Assembly: GCA_030591125.1 (NCBI GenBank)
Contig: JAUVBP010000068.1
Span: forward strand, 1 to 6,514
Direction of reading: 5' to 3'
DNA: 6,514 nucleotides
Source: Candidatus Woesearchaeota archaeon
GTDB lineage: Archaea > Nanobdellota > Nanobdellia > Woesearchaeales > UBA11576
Both the position numbers and the translations under genes were made by a program. This document shows, piece after piece, positions 1 to 4,850 of this stretch (the stretch's first letter is position 1; every line of letters starts with the position of its first letter). The notes below the pieces were generated by a model. It was not told the origin of the DNA. It did not search any database and saw nothing but the letters and a program-made list of their open reading frames with translations.

Positions 1-735
1 GAAGTCATTGAGCTCCCTCTGAAGAAACCGGAGCTGTTCAGGAAAGTCGGCATCCAGCCGCCCAAGGGAATACTGCTTTACGGTCCTCCTGGAACAGGCA
101 AGACACTGTTGGCTAAGGCTGTCGCTGCTGAGACTGATAGCTGTTTCATAGAAGTGGTAGGTTCAGAGCTCGTACAGAAATTCATCGGAGAAGGCGCGAA
201 GCTGATCAAGGAGATATTCCAGCTTGCCCGCGAGAATGCTCCTACTATAATATTCATTGATGAGATCGATGCGCTTGCAGCTAGGCGGGTTGACATCGGG
301 ACGTCTGGCGAGCGCGAGGTACAGCGTACATTCATGCAGTTGCTGGCTGAGATTGAGGGATTCAAACCATTGGATAATGTCAAGATAATCGGCTGTACCA
401 ACAGGAAAGATATACTTGATCCTGCAGTCATCAGGCCTGGCAGGCTTGATCGTCTTATCCACATAGGTAATCCTGATGCGGAAGGTATCAGGGAGATATT
501 CAAGATACATACTAAGGACATGACGTTTGACAAGAAGATAGTTGTCGAGCGTATACACAGACAGCTTGAAGGCTTTTCCGGAGCTGAGATCAAGGCAGTA
601 TGTACTGAAGCAGGTTATTTCGCCATCCGTAAGAACCGATACAAGGTGTTGGAGAAGGATTTTAAGGAAGCGGTTGTGAAGGTCAAGCGGGATGAGGCGC
701 TCGAAGGAGATGACTACCTGCGCATGTTCGGTTGA
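1..735 (+). CDS. pan: Proteasome-activating nucleotidase (PAN), C-terminal part, 5' end outside window
   Basis: PAN is the hexameric AAA+ ATPase that unfolds proteins and feeds them into the archaeal 20S proteasome in the cytoplasm. The frame is open from base 1, so only the last 244 residues are seen; full PAN is about 400-430, and the missing part should hold the coiled coil and OB domain. Visible, numbered from the first codon: the VELPLK-like lead-in, Walker A GPPGTGKT (28-35), the aromatic-hydrophobic pore loop KFIGEG (60-65), Walker B IIFIDE (83-88), sensor-1 GCTNR (131-135, Asn134) and arginine fingers R145 and R148 in IRPGRLDR. The helical lid contains [15 protein letters not shown]. 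The protein ends in MFG, a variant of the HbYX tail (hydrophobic-Tyr-any) that docks into the 20S ring. A TTG at 109 is an internal Leu, not a start. A related AAA family such as CDC48 is less likely, because there is only one ATPase domain after this point and the match to PAN is close throughout. Confidence 0.93.
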   Translation, partial: EVIELPLKKPELFRKVGIQPPKGILLYGPPGTGKTLLAKAVAAETDSCFIEVVGSELVQKFIGEGAKLIKEIFQLARENAPTIIFIDEIDALAARRVDIGTSGEREVQRTFMQLLAEIEGFKPLDNVKIIGCTNRKDILDPAVIRPGRLDRLIHIGNPDAEGIREIFKIHTKDMTFDKKIVVERIHRQLEGFSGAEIKAVCTEAGYFAIRKNRYKVLEKDFKEAVVKVKRDEALEGDDYLRMFG

Positions 736-927
736 GCTTTCAGGCCATATCACAGCATCGCTTTTAAACCACTTCTAGACCCATTTAAATACGTAATCAA
801 TAATCACTATTGATCGTGCCTCAGGTCTCCTATTTTAAGTGGTTATTGACTCCACAATTTCCCAGACATTTAAAATACCTGTCAATGCTCTGGTGAAATT
901 GTCGTATTTAAGGGATACCATAATAAA
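736..927. other. PAN-pcna intergenic gap with nested inverted repeats
   Basis: No credible gene is seen here. AACCACTT (767-774) pairs with AAGTGGTT (837-844). Inside it AGACC (777-781) pairs with GGTCT (824-828), and inside that ATCAATA (796-802) pairs with TATTGAT (808-814). A second imperfect palindrome follows at 854-902. Several TTTAAA-type boxes lie between (783-791, 868-876, 905-911). No T-tract terminator for PAN is visible just after its stop. The region could be a structured leader, a small RNA or a set of regulator sites; the sequence does not decide. Confidence 0.45.
854..902. repeat. Imperfect 12-bp inverted repeat upstream of the pcna promoter
   Basis: ACAATTTC at 854-861 pairs with GAAATTGT at 895-902. 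CCAG at 862-865 pairs with CTGG at 890-893, leaving T894 as a single bulge. The loop holds a TATA-like stretch (TTTAAAATA). The element ends about 25 bases before the predicted pcna TATA box, so it could be an operator or a hairpin in an upstream transcript. Confidence 0.4.
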
Positions 928-936
928 TAAATATAA
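928..936 (+). promoter_or_regulatory. Probable TATA box for pcna
   Basis: AAATATAAG lies in an A/T-rich stretch. Archaeal transcription starts about 25 bases downstream of the box, so RNA would begin near 957-960. That leaves a leader of about 20 bases that still contains the ribosome-binding site at 966-972. It also argues against translation from the upstream GTG at 937, which would not be transcribed. Confidence 0.5.
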
Positions 937-965
937 GTGGCAGTTAGTCTGAAACATATCAATAC

Positions 966-972
966 AGGGGGT
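966..972 (+). promoter_or_regulatory. Ribosome-binding site that decides the pcna start
   Basis: AGGGGGT differs by one base from the archaeal consensus AGGAGGT. It is 6 bases from the ATG at 979 and only 3 from the ATG at 976, so 979 is preferred; both are in frame and differ by one Met. Confidence 0.6.
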
Positions 973-978
973 ATTATG

Positions 979-1722
979 ATGAGGTTGACTCTAGCAGAAC
1001 CGAATTATCTTAAAGACAGTGTTTCTATCATATCAGAGCTTGTCAATGAGGCATCTTTCAAGGTCAAGGCAAATTCTTTGGAGCTTATTGCCATGGATCC
1101 TGCCAATGTTGCGATGGTCGTCTTCAAGCTTCTGTCCAGTGCATTCACAGAGTACAAGGTCGATCAGGAGACTGATCTATCGATAAATCTGACAAACCTT
1201 AAGCAGATACTCAGGCGGTCTAAATCATCTGACTCTCTCACTATGGAGATTGAGGAGGATAAGCTGAAGATAACCCTTGAAGGATCTTCAAAAAGGACAT
1301 TCTTTTTGCCGATAATAGATATTGAGGAGAAAGAGCAGCGCGTCCCTGATCTTCATTTCCCTATCACTGTGAAGACAAAGGCATCCATTTTTAATGATGC
1401 TATTGATGATGTTGATGTTGTCGCTGAGTCTGTCAGTCTTGTTGTTGAGCCTAAGACCATGTATGTCTTGGCAGAGGGTGATCTGAGCAAGGCAAAGGTT
1501 GAGATCCCATCTAAAGGGGATACTATAATCGTATCTGACACTCCAGATAAGATAAAGGCCAAGTATTCCATCGAGTATCTTAAGAAGATGATGGCTGCCT
1601 CAAAACTCTCAGACGACGTGACGATCCAGTTCAACAAGGATTATCCGCTCAAGCTCGAGTACAAGTCTGTGGACAAGGTGTTCCTCAGCTTCATACTGGC
1701 TCCAAGAGTGGAGAACGACTGA
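979..1722 (+). CDS. pcn: DNA polymerase sliding clamp (PCNA)
   Basis: PCNA is the ring-shaped trimeric clamp that tethers the replicative polymerase, FEN1, ligase and other PIP-box proteins to DNA. The product is 247 residues, the normal length for archaeal PCNA (about 245-250). The N-terminal domain runs MRLTLAEPNYLKDSVSIISE with the family stretch LELIAMDPANVAMVVFK (about 34-50). The interdomain connector, which helps bind PIP boxes, is about residues 113-125 (IDIEEKEQRVPDL). The second domain contains the DAIDDVDVVAESV helix (about 140-152) and ends LSFILAPRVEND, matching the usual LAPR tail used in partner binding. The start at 979 is chosen because family alignment begins there and a Shine-Dalgarno site sits 6 bases upstream; a longer frame from GTG 937 would add unrelated residues. 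The gene has its own TATA-like box and is followed by a T-tract, so it may be transcribed alone. One gene is seen, so a homotrimer is likely unless paralogues lie elsewhere. Confidence 0.95.
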   Translation: MRLTLAEPNYLKDSVSIISELVNEASFKVKANSLELIAMDPANVAMVVFKLLSSAFTEYKVDQETDLSINLTNLKQILRRSKSSDSLTMEIEEDKLKITLEGSSKRTFFLPIIDIEEKEQRVPDLHFPITVKTKASIFNDAIDDVDVVAESVSLVVEPKTMYVLAEGDLSKAKVEIPSKGDTIIVSDTPDKIKAKYSIEYLKKMMAASKLSDDVTIQFNKDYPLKLEYKSVDKVFLSFILAPRVEND

Positions 1723-1730
1723 TTATTGAC

Positions 1731-1745
1731 TTTTTTTCTTTTTTT
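1731..1745 (+). terminator. T-tract terminator after pcna
   Basis: Seven T, one C, then seven T begin 8 bases after the pcna stop codon. Runs of T on the coding strand are the main intrinsic termination signal in archaea, without need for a hairpin. Because no TATA box is evident between this tract and the next gene, some read-through into the hydrolase and guaA remains possible. Confidence 0.65.
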
Positions 1746-1755
1746 AGTTTATTTT

Positions 1756-1760
1756 AGGAG
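1756..1760 (+). promoter_or_regulatory. Ribosome-binding site of the DNPH1-like gene
   Basis: AGGAG with an 8-base spacer to the ATG at 1769 is a near-ideal site and fixes the start. It shows that the mRNA has a leader and is not leaderless. Confidence 0.7.
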
Positions 1761-1768
1761 CGATAAAA

Positions 1769-2194
1769 ATGAAAATCTACTTCGCAGGATCGATAAGAGG
1801 TGGACGTTCTGACGCTGGACTGTATCGTGATCTGATAGGACATTTACAGCAGCACGGCGAAGTTCTTACTGAACATATCGGGGCCAAAGATACTTCTGAA
1901 TTAGGAGAACCTGGTCTGTCTGATAAGCAGATTCATGATAGGGATATGGGTTGGGTGCTCGCTTCCGATGTGATGGTTGCTGAGGTAACAGTTCCAAGTC
2001 TTGGTGTTGGTTATGAGATTGGAAGAGCCATTGAAAATGGTAAAAAAGTTCTTTGTTTGTATCGGGACAGGCCCGAAACACGGCTTTCAGCGATGATTGC
2101 AGGTTGCGCACCGATATTGACCGCACAGTACGAGACATTGGAGGACGCAAAAAAGATATTGGATGATTTCTTTAAGCAGGATATTGATGTTTGA
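1769..2194 (+). CDS. 2'-deoxynucleoside 5'-monophosphate N-hydrolase (DNPH1/Rcl-like)
   Basis: This family cleaves the N-glycosidic bond of deoxynucleoside 5'-monophosphates to give free base and deoxyribose 5-phosphate, with dGMP a favoured substrate of the mammalian enzyme Rcl. It belongs to the nucleoside 2-deoxyribosyltransferase fold. At 141 residues it is close to the family size. Recognised segments: N-terminal MKIYFAGSIRGGR, matching the VYFCGSIRGGR nucleotide-binding start; VLTEH (32-36); IHDRDMGWV (55-63); and VAEVTVPSLGVGYEIGRA (70-87). D59 and E83 are 24 residues apart, the same spacing as the catalytic Asp and Glu of Rcl. LSAMI (107-111) matches a conserved C-terminal piece. Its TGA ends 14 bases before the guaA ATG, so the two are likely co-transcribed, placing it beside purine nucleotide metabolism. 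Substrate choice (dGMP, other dNMPs or damaged dNMPs) cannot be read from sequence; a true deoxyribosyltransferase is the main alternative but less likely. Confidence 0.85.
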   Translation: MKIYFAGSIRGGRSDAGLYRDLIGHLQQHGEVLTEHIGAKDTSELGEPGLSDKQIHDRDMGWVLASDVMVAEVTVPSLGVGYEIGRAIENGKKVLCLYRDRPETRLSAMIAGCAPILTAQYETLEDAKKILDDFFKQDIDV

Positions 2195-2197
2195 TAT

Positions 2198-2204
2198 GGG
2201 GGAG
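2198..2204 (+). promoter_or_regulatory. Ribosome-binding site of guaA
   Basis: GGGGGAG lies 4 bases before the ATG at 2209. It selects that ATG over the TTG at 2191, which overlaps the upstream stop codon and would add six residues absent from the family. Confidence 0.6.
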
Positions 2205-2208
2205 TGAC

Positions 2209-3732
2209 ATGATACGTATAATCGACTGTGGAAGCCAGCTCACACAGAACATAGCCCGTCGCATCAGGGAATTCAATGTCTATTCTGAGATACTCCCTTA
2301 CAGCACTCCTGTCGACGAGGTATTGTGCGATGGGCTGGAGGGTCTGATAATATCAGGAGGCCAGTTCAGCATTCATGACAGGGGCGCACCTATATATGAT
2401 GAGGCGATTCTCGAAGCAGGAGTCCCTGTCCTTGGCATCTGCTATGGTCAGCAATCAATAGCACACCTTCTTGGAGGGCGTGTCCAGTCGACCTCTGATA
2501 GAGAATACGGGAAGACGCGAATACATCTATCGGGACACAGCCCGCTTTTTGAAGATATATCTTTTCAGGCTTTGGATGTCTGGATGAGTCATGCAGACAT
2601 AGTCACATATATTCCTGACGGGTTTGAAGTTATAGCCAGGTCTGTAAATGGACACATCGCAGCGATGCAGGACCTGAACAAGAATATCTACTCTGTCCAG
2701 TTCCACCCAGAAGTGGATCATACTCAGTATGGGCGACAGATCCTTGATAATTACCTGTCTATCTGCAATGCCCGACGGGACTGGACTGCAGAGAGCTTCA
2801 TTGACACGACCATCAAGCGGATCCAGGACACGGTCGGCGGAGGCGTCGCTATCGCTGGCGTCAGTGGGGGTATCGACTCTACAACCCTTGCTGTGCTCAT
2901 GCAGCGTGCGCTCGGTGATAGGTTCTGCGGTATTGTCGTCGACAACGGTCTCCTCAGGAAGGATGAAGGTGTTGAGATACGCAAGAGCCTTGATGCTTTG
3001 GGTGTCAACTACGCCTTTGTGGACGCTTCACAGAGGTTCATCAATATGTTGAAAGGTGTGACTGATCCTGACGAGAAACGTAAGCGGATAGGCCATAAGT
3101 TCATTAAAGTGTTTGAGGAAGAGGCACGCAAGCATAAGAAGGTGAAGTATCTTGGTCAGGGCACATTATATCCTGATGTAATAGAGAGTGTTCCCCTATA
3201 TGGTGTTTCCTCGACGATAAAGCGCCATCATAATGTGGGTGGCCTGCCTGAGAAGATGGCGCTCGATCTTATAGAGCCTTTCAGGGATATGTTCAAGGAT
3301 GAGGTGCGTGCTGTCGCAGAGAAGCTCGGTATGCCTAGAGAGATAGTCTGGCGTCACCCATTTCCAGGTCCTGGCCTCGCAGTCCGTATAATCGGAGAGG
3401 TGACGCCCGAAAAGCTTTCGCTTTTACGTGATGCTGACGAAATTTTTATGCAAGAGCTTAAGTCAAGGGATCTCTATTATGATATCGGTCAGGCATTTGT
3501 CGTACTTTCTTCGGGAATGTCCGTAGGTGTCATGGGTGATGGCGGAACATATCAGAATGTGGCAGCACTTAGGGCTGTCACGACCAAGGACTTCATGACA
3601 TCAGATATATTTAGATTTGAGTGGGATGATCTCCAGGAGATGACCAATAGGATCATCAATGAGGTGAAGGGGATAAACCGTGTTGTTTACGACACGACCC
3701 AGAAGCCTCCTGGAACAATAGAATGGGAATGA
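2209..3732 (+). CDS. guaA: GMP synthetase, glutamine-hydrolysing, single chain
   Basis: GuaA converts XMP, ATP and glutamine to GMP, the last step of de novo guanine nucleotide synthesis in the cytoplasm. The 507-residue chain carries all three parts. The class I glutamine amidotransferase domain (1 to about 190) has nucleophile C78 in LGICYGQQ, with H166 and E168 in QFHPEVD completing the triad. The ATP pyrophosphatase domain has the P-loop SGGIDST (219-225) and QGTLYPDVIES. The C-terminal XMP-binding and dimerisation domain has PFPGPGLAVRIIGEVT (F385 onward), SVGVMGDG, NRIINEV and the conserved end KPPGTIEWE. The amidotransferase and synthetase are separate genes in many Euryarchaeota, so fusion is informative about lineage. 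An unusual point: the family motif GDGRTY reads GDGGTY (443-448), replacing an Arg that is nearly constant in bacterial enzymes I recall; the effect is unknown. The gene follows the DNPH1-like gene by 14 bases and faces a convergent gene 13 bases beyond its stop. Confidence 0.96.
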   Translation: MIRIIDCGSQLTQNIARRIREFNVYSEILPYSTPVDEVLCDGLEGLIISGGQFSIHDRGAPIYDEAILEAGVPVLGICYGQQSIAHLLGGRVQSTSDREYGKTRIHLSGHSPLFEDISFQALDVWMSHADIVTYIPDGFEVIARSVNGHIAAMQDLNKNIYSVQFHPEVDHTQYGRQILDNYLSICNARRDWTAESFIDTTIKRIQDTVGGGVAIAGVSGGIDSTTLAVLMQRALGDRFCGIVVDNGLLRKDEGVEIRKSLDALGVNYAFVDASQRFINMLKGVTDPDEKRKRIGHKFIKVFEEEARKHKKVKYLGQGTLYPDVIESVPLYGVSSTIKRHHNVGGLPEKMALDLIEPFRDMFKDEVRAVAEKLGMPREIVWRHPFPGPGLAVRIIGEVTPEKLSLLRDADEIFMQELKSRDLYYDIGQAFVVLSSGMSVGVMGDGGTYQNVAALRAVTTKDFMTSDIFRFEWDDLQEMTNRIINEVKGINRVVYDTTQKPPGTIEWE

Positions 3733-3745
3733 TCCACACCCCGGA

Positions 3746-4195
3746 TTAGATCTTATCCTTGACTGTAGACCAGGTACGTTTCATGACATTATGCCACCCT
3801 TTGAAAAAAGACTGCTTATGCAGGGGCTGTTTCATGCTTCCGTCAAGCGCGCATTTCTCAAGGTGATTCTCAACCTCTTCAGGCAATACAATCCTGCTTT
3901 TTTCTGTGATGTTCTGGGTACCCCAGAACTGAAGCTGCTCGAAACTCGTCTTTGCCATATGGTCCTGTGCAAATCTGACCCCTAGGTTGAAGCTTTCAAG
4001 GTGTTGCTTGTGTGTGTCTTTCCGCAACCGTTCTATGAGCTTCCGCGTCTGCTCTACCATAGGGTCTACATTGGCGAGAACCTCGACTTCCTTGAGTAGC
4101 GCAGTGGAACATACCTTGGATATGTTCAATTTATCCTTGTATTCCCGTACTTTTACAAGAACGTCGTCGGGAATATGTATAGATATCTTTGCCAT
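3746..4195 (-). CDS. Ribbon-helix-helix DNA-binding protein, orphan, probably autoregulatory
   Basis: The 149-residue protein begins KISIHIPDDVLVKVREYKDKLNISKVCSTALLKEVEVL (residues 3-40). This is the layout of a CopG/Arc-type ribbon-helix-helix: a short beta strand with alternating residues that would read the DNA major groove, then two helices separated by the NIS turn. Such proteins act as dimers, as repressors or antitoxins. The rest (45-149) is mostly helical, charged and unfamiliar in detail; it has two pieces of the form Phe-x-x-Gly: FNLGVRFA (69-76) and, near the end, FFKGWHNVMKRTW (130-142). No toxin gene adjoins it, so an antitoxin role has no support here. Three related palindromes lie just upstream at 4240-4376, which suggests that it controls its own promoter. 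No clear Shine-Dalgarno site precedes the ATG; a TATA-like TTTTTAAAG (4231-4239) predicts a very short leader. Its 3' end converges on guaA. The RHH assignment is fairly sure; the target is inferred. Confidence 0.75.
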   Translation of the reverse strand: MAKISIHIPDDVLVKVREYKDKLNISKVCSTALLKEVEVLANVDPMVEQTRKLIERLRKDTHKQHLESFNLGVRFAQDHMAKTSFEQLQFWGTQNITEKSRIVLPEEVENHLEKCALDGSMKQPLHKQSFFKGWHNVMKRTWSTVKDKI

Positions 4196-4230
4196 TGTCT
4201 TATCTTTTCCAGGACCGTTCTAAATGCTCT

Positions 4231-4239
4231 CTTTAAAAA
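4231..4239 (-). promoter_or_regulatory. Probable TATA box of the RHH gene
   Basis: Read on the minus strand this is TTTTTAAAG. Transcription would start about 25 bases on, near 4209-4212, giving a leader of about 15 bases before the ATG at 4195. It abuts operator-like site 1, so a bound protein would compete with TBP/TFB at the box or the BRE upstream of it. Confidence 0.45.
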
Positions 4240-4261
4240 GGTATTACTTGTATATACAAGT
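4240..4261. promoter_or_regulatory. Operator-like palindrome, site 1
   Basis: It contains the perfect 16-bp palindrome ACTTGTATATACAAGT (4246-4261), preceded by GGTATT. GTATTACTTGTAT (4241-4253) recurs exactly at 4315-4327. It sits beside the RHH gene's TATA box and is the best candidate operator for that protein, since RHH dimers bind short symmetric sites upstream of their own genes. Confidence 0.6.
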
Positions 4262-4266
4262 GATAA

Positions 4267-4273
4267 TATAAAA
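4267..4273 (+). promoter_or_regulatory. Possible plus-strand TATA box, divergent to the RHH promoter
   Basis: TATAAAA on the plus strand, just right of site 1, could start transcription near 4293-4298. The T8 run at 4285-4292 and the lack of a convincing gene downstream make a productive transcript uncertain. If real, site 1 would control both directions. Confidence 0.25.
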
Positions 4274-4314
4274 CTACACTCTCATTTTTTTTATCATACA
4301 GATAAATGTCACAT

Positions 4315-4333
4315 GTATTACTTGTATCGCAAG
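4315..4333. promoter_or_regulatory. Operator-like repeat, site 2
   Basis: GTATTACTTGTAT is an exact 13-base copy of site 1 followed by a degraded right arm. CTTG (4321-4324) still pairs with CAAG (4330-4333), but the spacer is 5 bases, not 6. Its centre is about 73 bases from that of site 1, close to seven helical turns. Confidence 0.5.
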
Positions 4334-4349
4334 AACTTTTCGGCAGTGA

Positions 4350-4376
4350 GGTAATACTGTATATACAGGTAATACC
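4350..4376. promoter_or_regulatory. Operator-like palindrome, site 3, inverted relative to site 1
   Basis: CTGTATATACAG (4357-4368) is a perfect 12-bp palindrome. Read on the minus strand, GGTATTACCTGTATATACA (4376-4358) matches GGTATTACTTGTATATACA of site 1 at all but one position. GGTAATAC is also repeated directly at 4350-4357 and 4368-4375. Its centre is about 35 bases from that of site 2. Confidence 0.55.
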
Positions 4377-4690
4377 TTGTGAATCCGGGTTTTTATCGGG
4401 TTTGATCCTTTGTTTTGTTCTCTTTTCTTCTATGCTCTGGTGGCAATCTTTTTTTTGTTTCTTTTGTTCTCTTGAGAGCTTCTGTTGAAATCTTATTTTT
4501 CGTTAGTTTATTTTCTATTTATTTTTTTCGTGATCTCATTTTATGTTTTTTTATATTGACTATTTTTCCCACCTTAACATTTTTTCACATTTATTGTTAC
4601 AAACATACCGCAGTTTTTTTCAGACTTCGCGCAGGATTCACGTTTTAACATATTTTCATGAGTATGATAATATTATTTTTTTCACAATCC
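4377..4690 (+). other. T-rich, A-poor non-coding block, possible termination zone
   Basis: No credible gene is seen. Between 4381 and 4620 the plus strand is about 55% T and 16% A by hand count. Runs of seven or eight T occur at 4449-4456, 4522-4528, 4546-4552, 4614-4620 and 4676-4682, with an earlier T8 at 4285-4292. On the plus strand these would act as repeated archaeal termination signals and could stop read-through from guaA before it reaches the gene at 4841. Short open frames here encode only Phe/Leu/Ser-rich peptides expected from T-rich sequence. Confidence 0.5.
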
Positions 4691-4692
4691 TC

Positions 4693-4707
4693 GACGTGAA
4701 ATTCACG
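4693..4707. promoter_or_regulatory. CGTGAA-type palindrome, with further copies at 4637 and 4788
   Basis: CGTGAA-A-TTCACG (4695-4707) is a 13-bp palindrome with one central base. The same half-site occurs as TTCACG at 4637-4642 and as CGTGAA at 4788-4793. The ten bases GACGTGAAAT are identical at 4693-4702 and 4786-4795. The copies flank the predicted TATA box at 4723, so they may bind a regulator of the downstream gene. Confidence 0.4.
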
Positions 4708-4722
4708 ATGTATTAGGGGAAG

Positions 4723-4730
4723 TTTTATAT
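4723..4730 (+). promoter_or_regulatory. Probable TATA box of the large plus-strand gene
   Basis: TTTTATAT is preceded by purine-rich GGGGAAG (4717-4722 region), which could serve as a BRE. A start about 25 bases on, near 4752-4755, would give a leader of about 87 bases before the ATG at 4841, unusually long for an archaeal mRNA. Confidence 0.5.
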
Positions 4731-4738
4731 TCTTGAAA

Positions 4739-4760
4739 ATCTATATACTATGATATAGAT
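4739..4760. repeat. Perfect 8-bp inverted repeat at the predicted transcription start
   Basis: ATCTATAT (4739-4746) pairs with ATATAGAT (4753-4760) around the loop ACTATG. It overlaps the predicted start site, which suits an operator better than an RNA hairpin. It is followed at once by the direct repeat TACGGAA at 4760-4766 and 4770-4776, whose 10-base period places both copies on one face of the helix. Confidence 0.45.
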
Positions 4761-4838
4761 ACGGAATTTTACGGAAAACTACAGTGACGTGAAATAATCG
4801 GGTCGGCGACAGGGGTGGAAGATAGGATCATCTTATTT

Positions 4839-4850
4839 TCATGATCATGA
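4839..4850. repeat. 12-bp perfect palindrome covering the start codons
   Basis: TCATGATCATGA spans both candidate ATGs (4841 and 4847). TATTTTCATGA (4834-4844) is also an exact 11-base copy of 4651-4661, near the end of the T-rich block. The symmetry could be chance, a protein site, or a way to influence initiation. Confidence 0.35.

Noticed and set aside
163..753. 196-residue frame on the minus strand opposite PAN
   Set aside because: The plus strand encodes unmistakable AAA+ motifs; the opposite frame is a shadow.
767..844. tRNA gene in the pan-pcna gap
   Set aside because: The length is similar, but there is no T-loop sequence, no anticodon arm and no acceptor-stem match in the proper positions.
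937..978. Longer pcna reading frame from GTG 937
   Set aside because: The extra residues do not belong to PCNA, the frame would begin at the predicted TATA box, and a ribosome-binding site marks the ATG at 979.
4240..4376. CRISPR array or transposon ends
   Set aside because: Only three imperfect copies with unequal spacing and orientation, no spacers, and no transposase or target duplication in the window.
4306..4488. Possible 60-residue hydrophobic membrane peptide on the plus strand
   Set aside because: It overlaps operator sites 2 and 3, its Phe/Leu/Ser/Cys composition follows from T-rich DNA, and it lacks a ribosome-binding site.
4415..4648. Possible 77-residue Phe-rich protein
   Set aside because: TTG start, very T-rich composition, no ribosome-binding site and no domain pattern; an artefact of the T-rich block.
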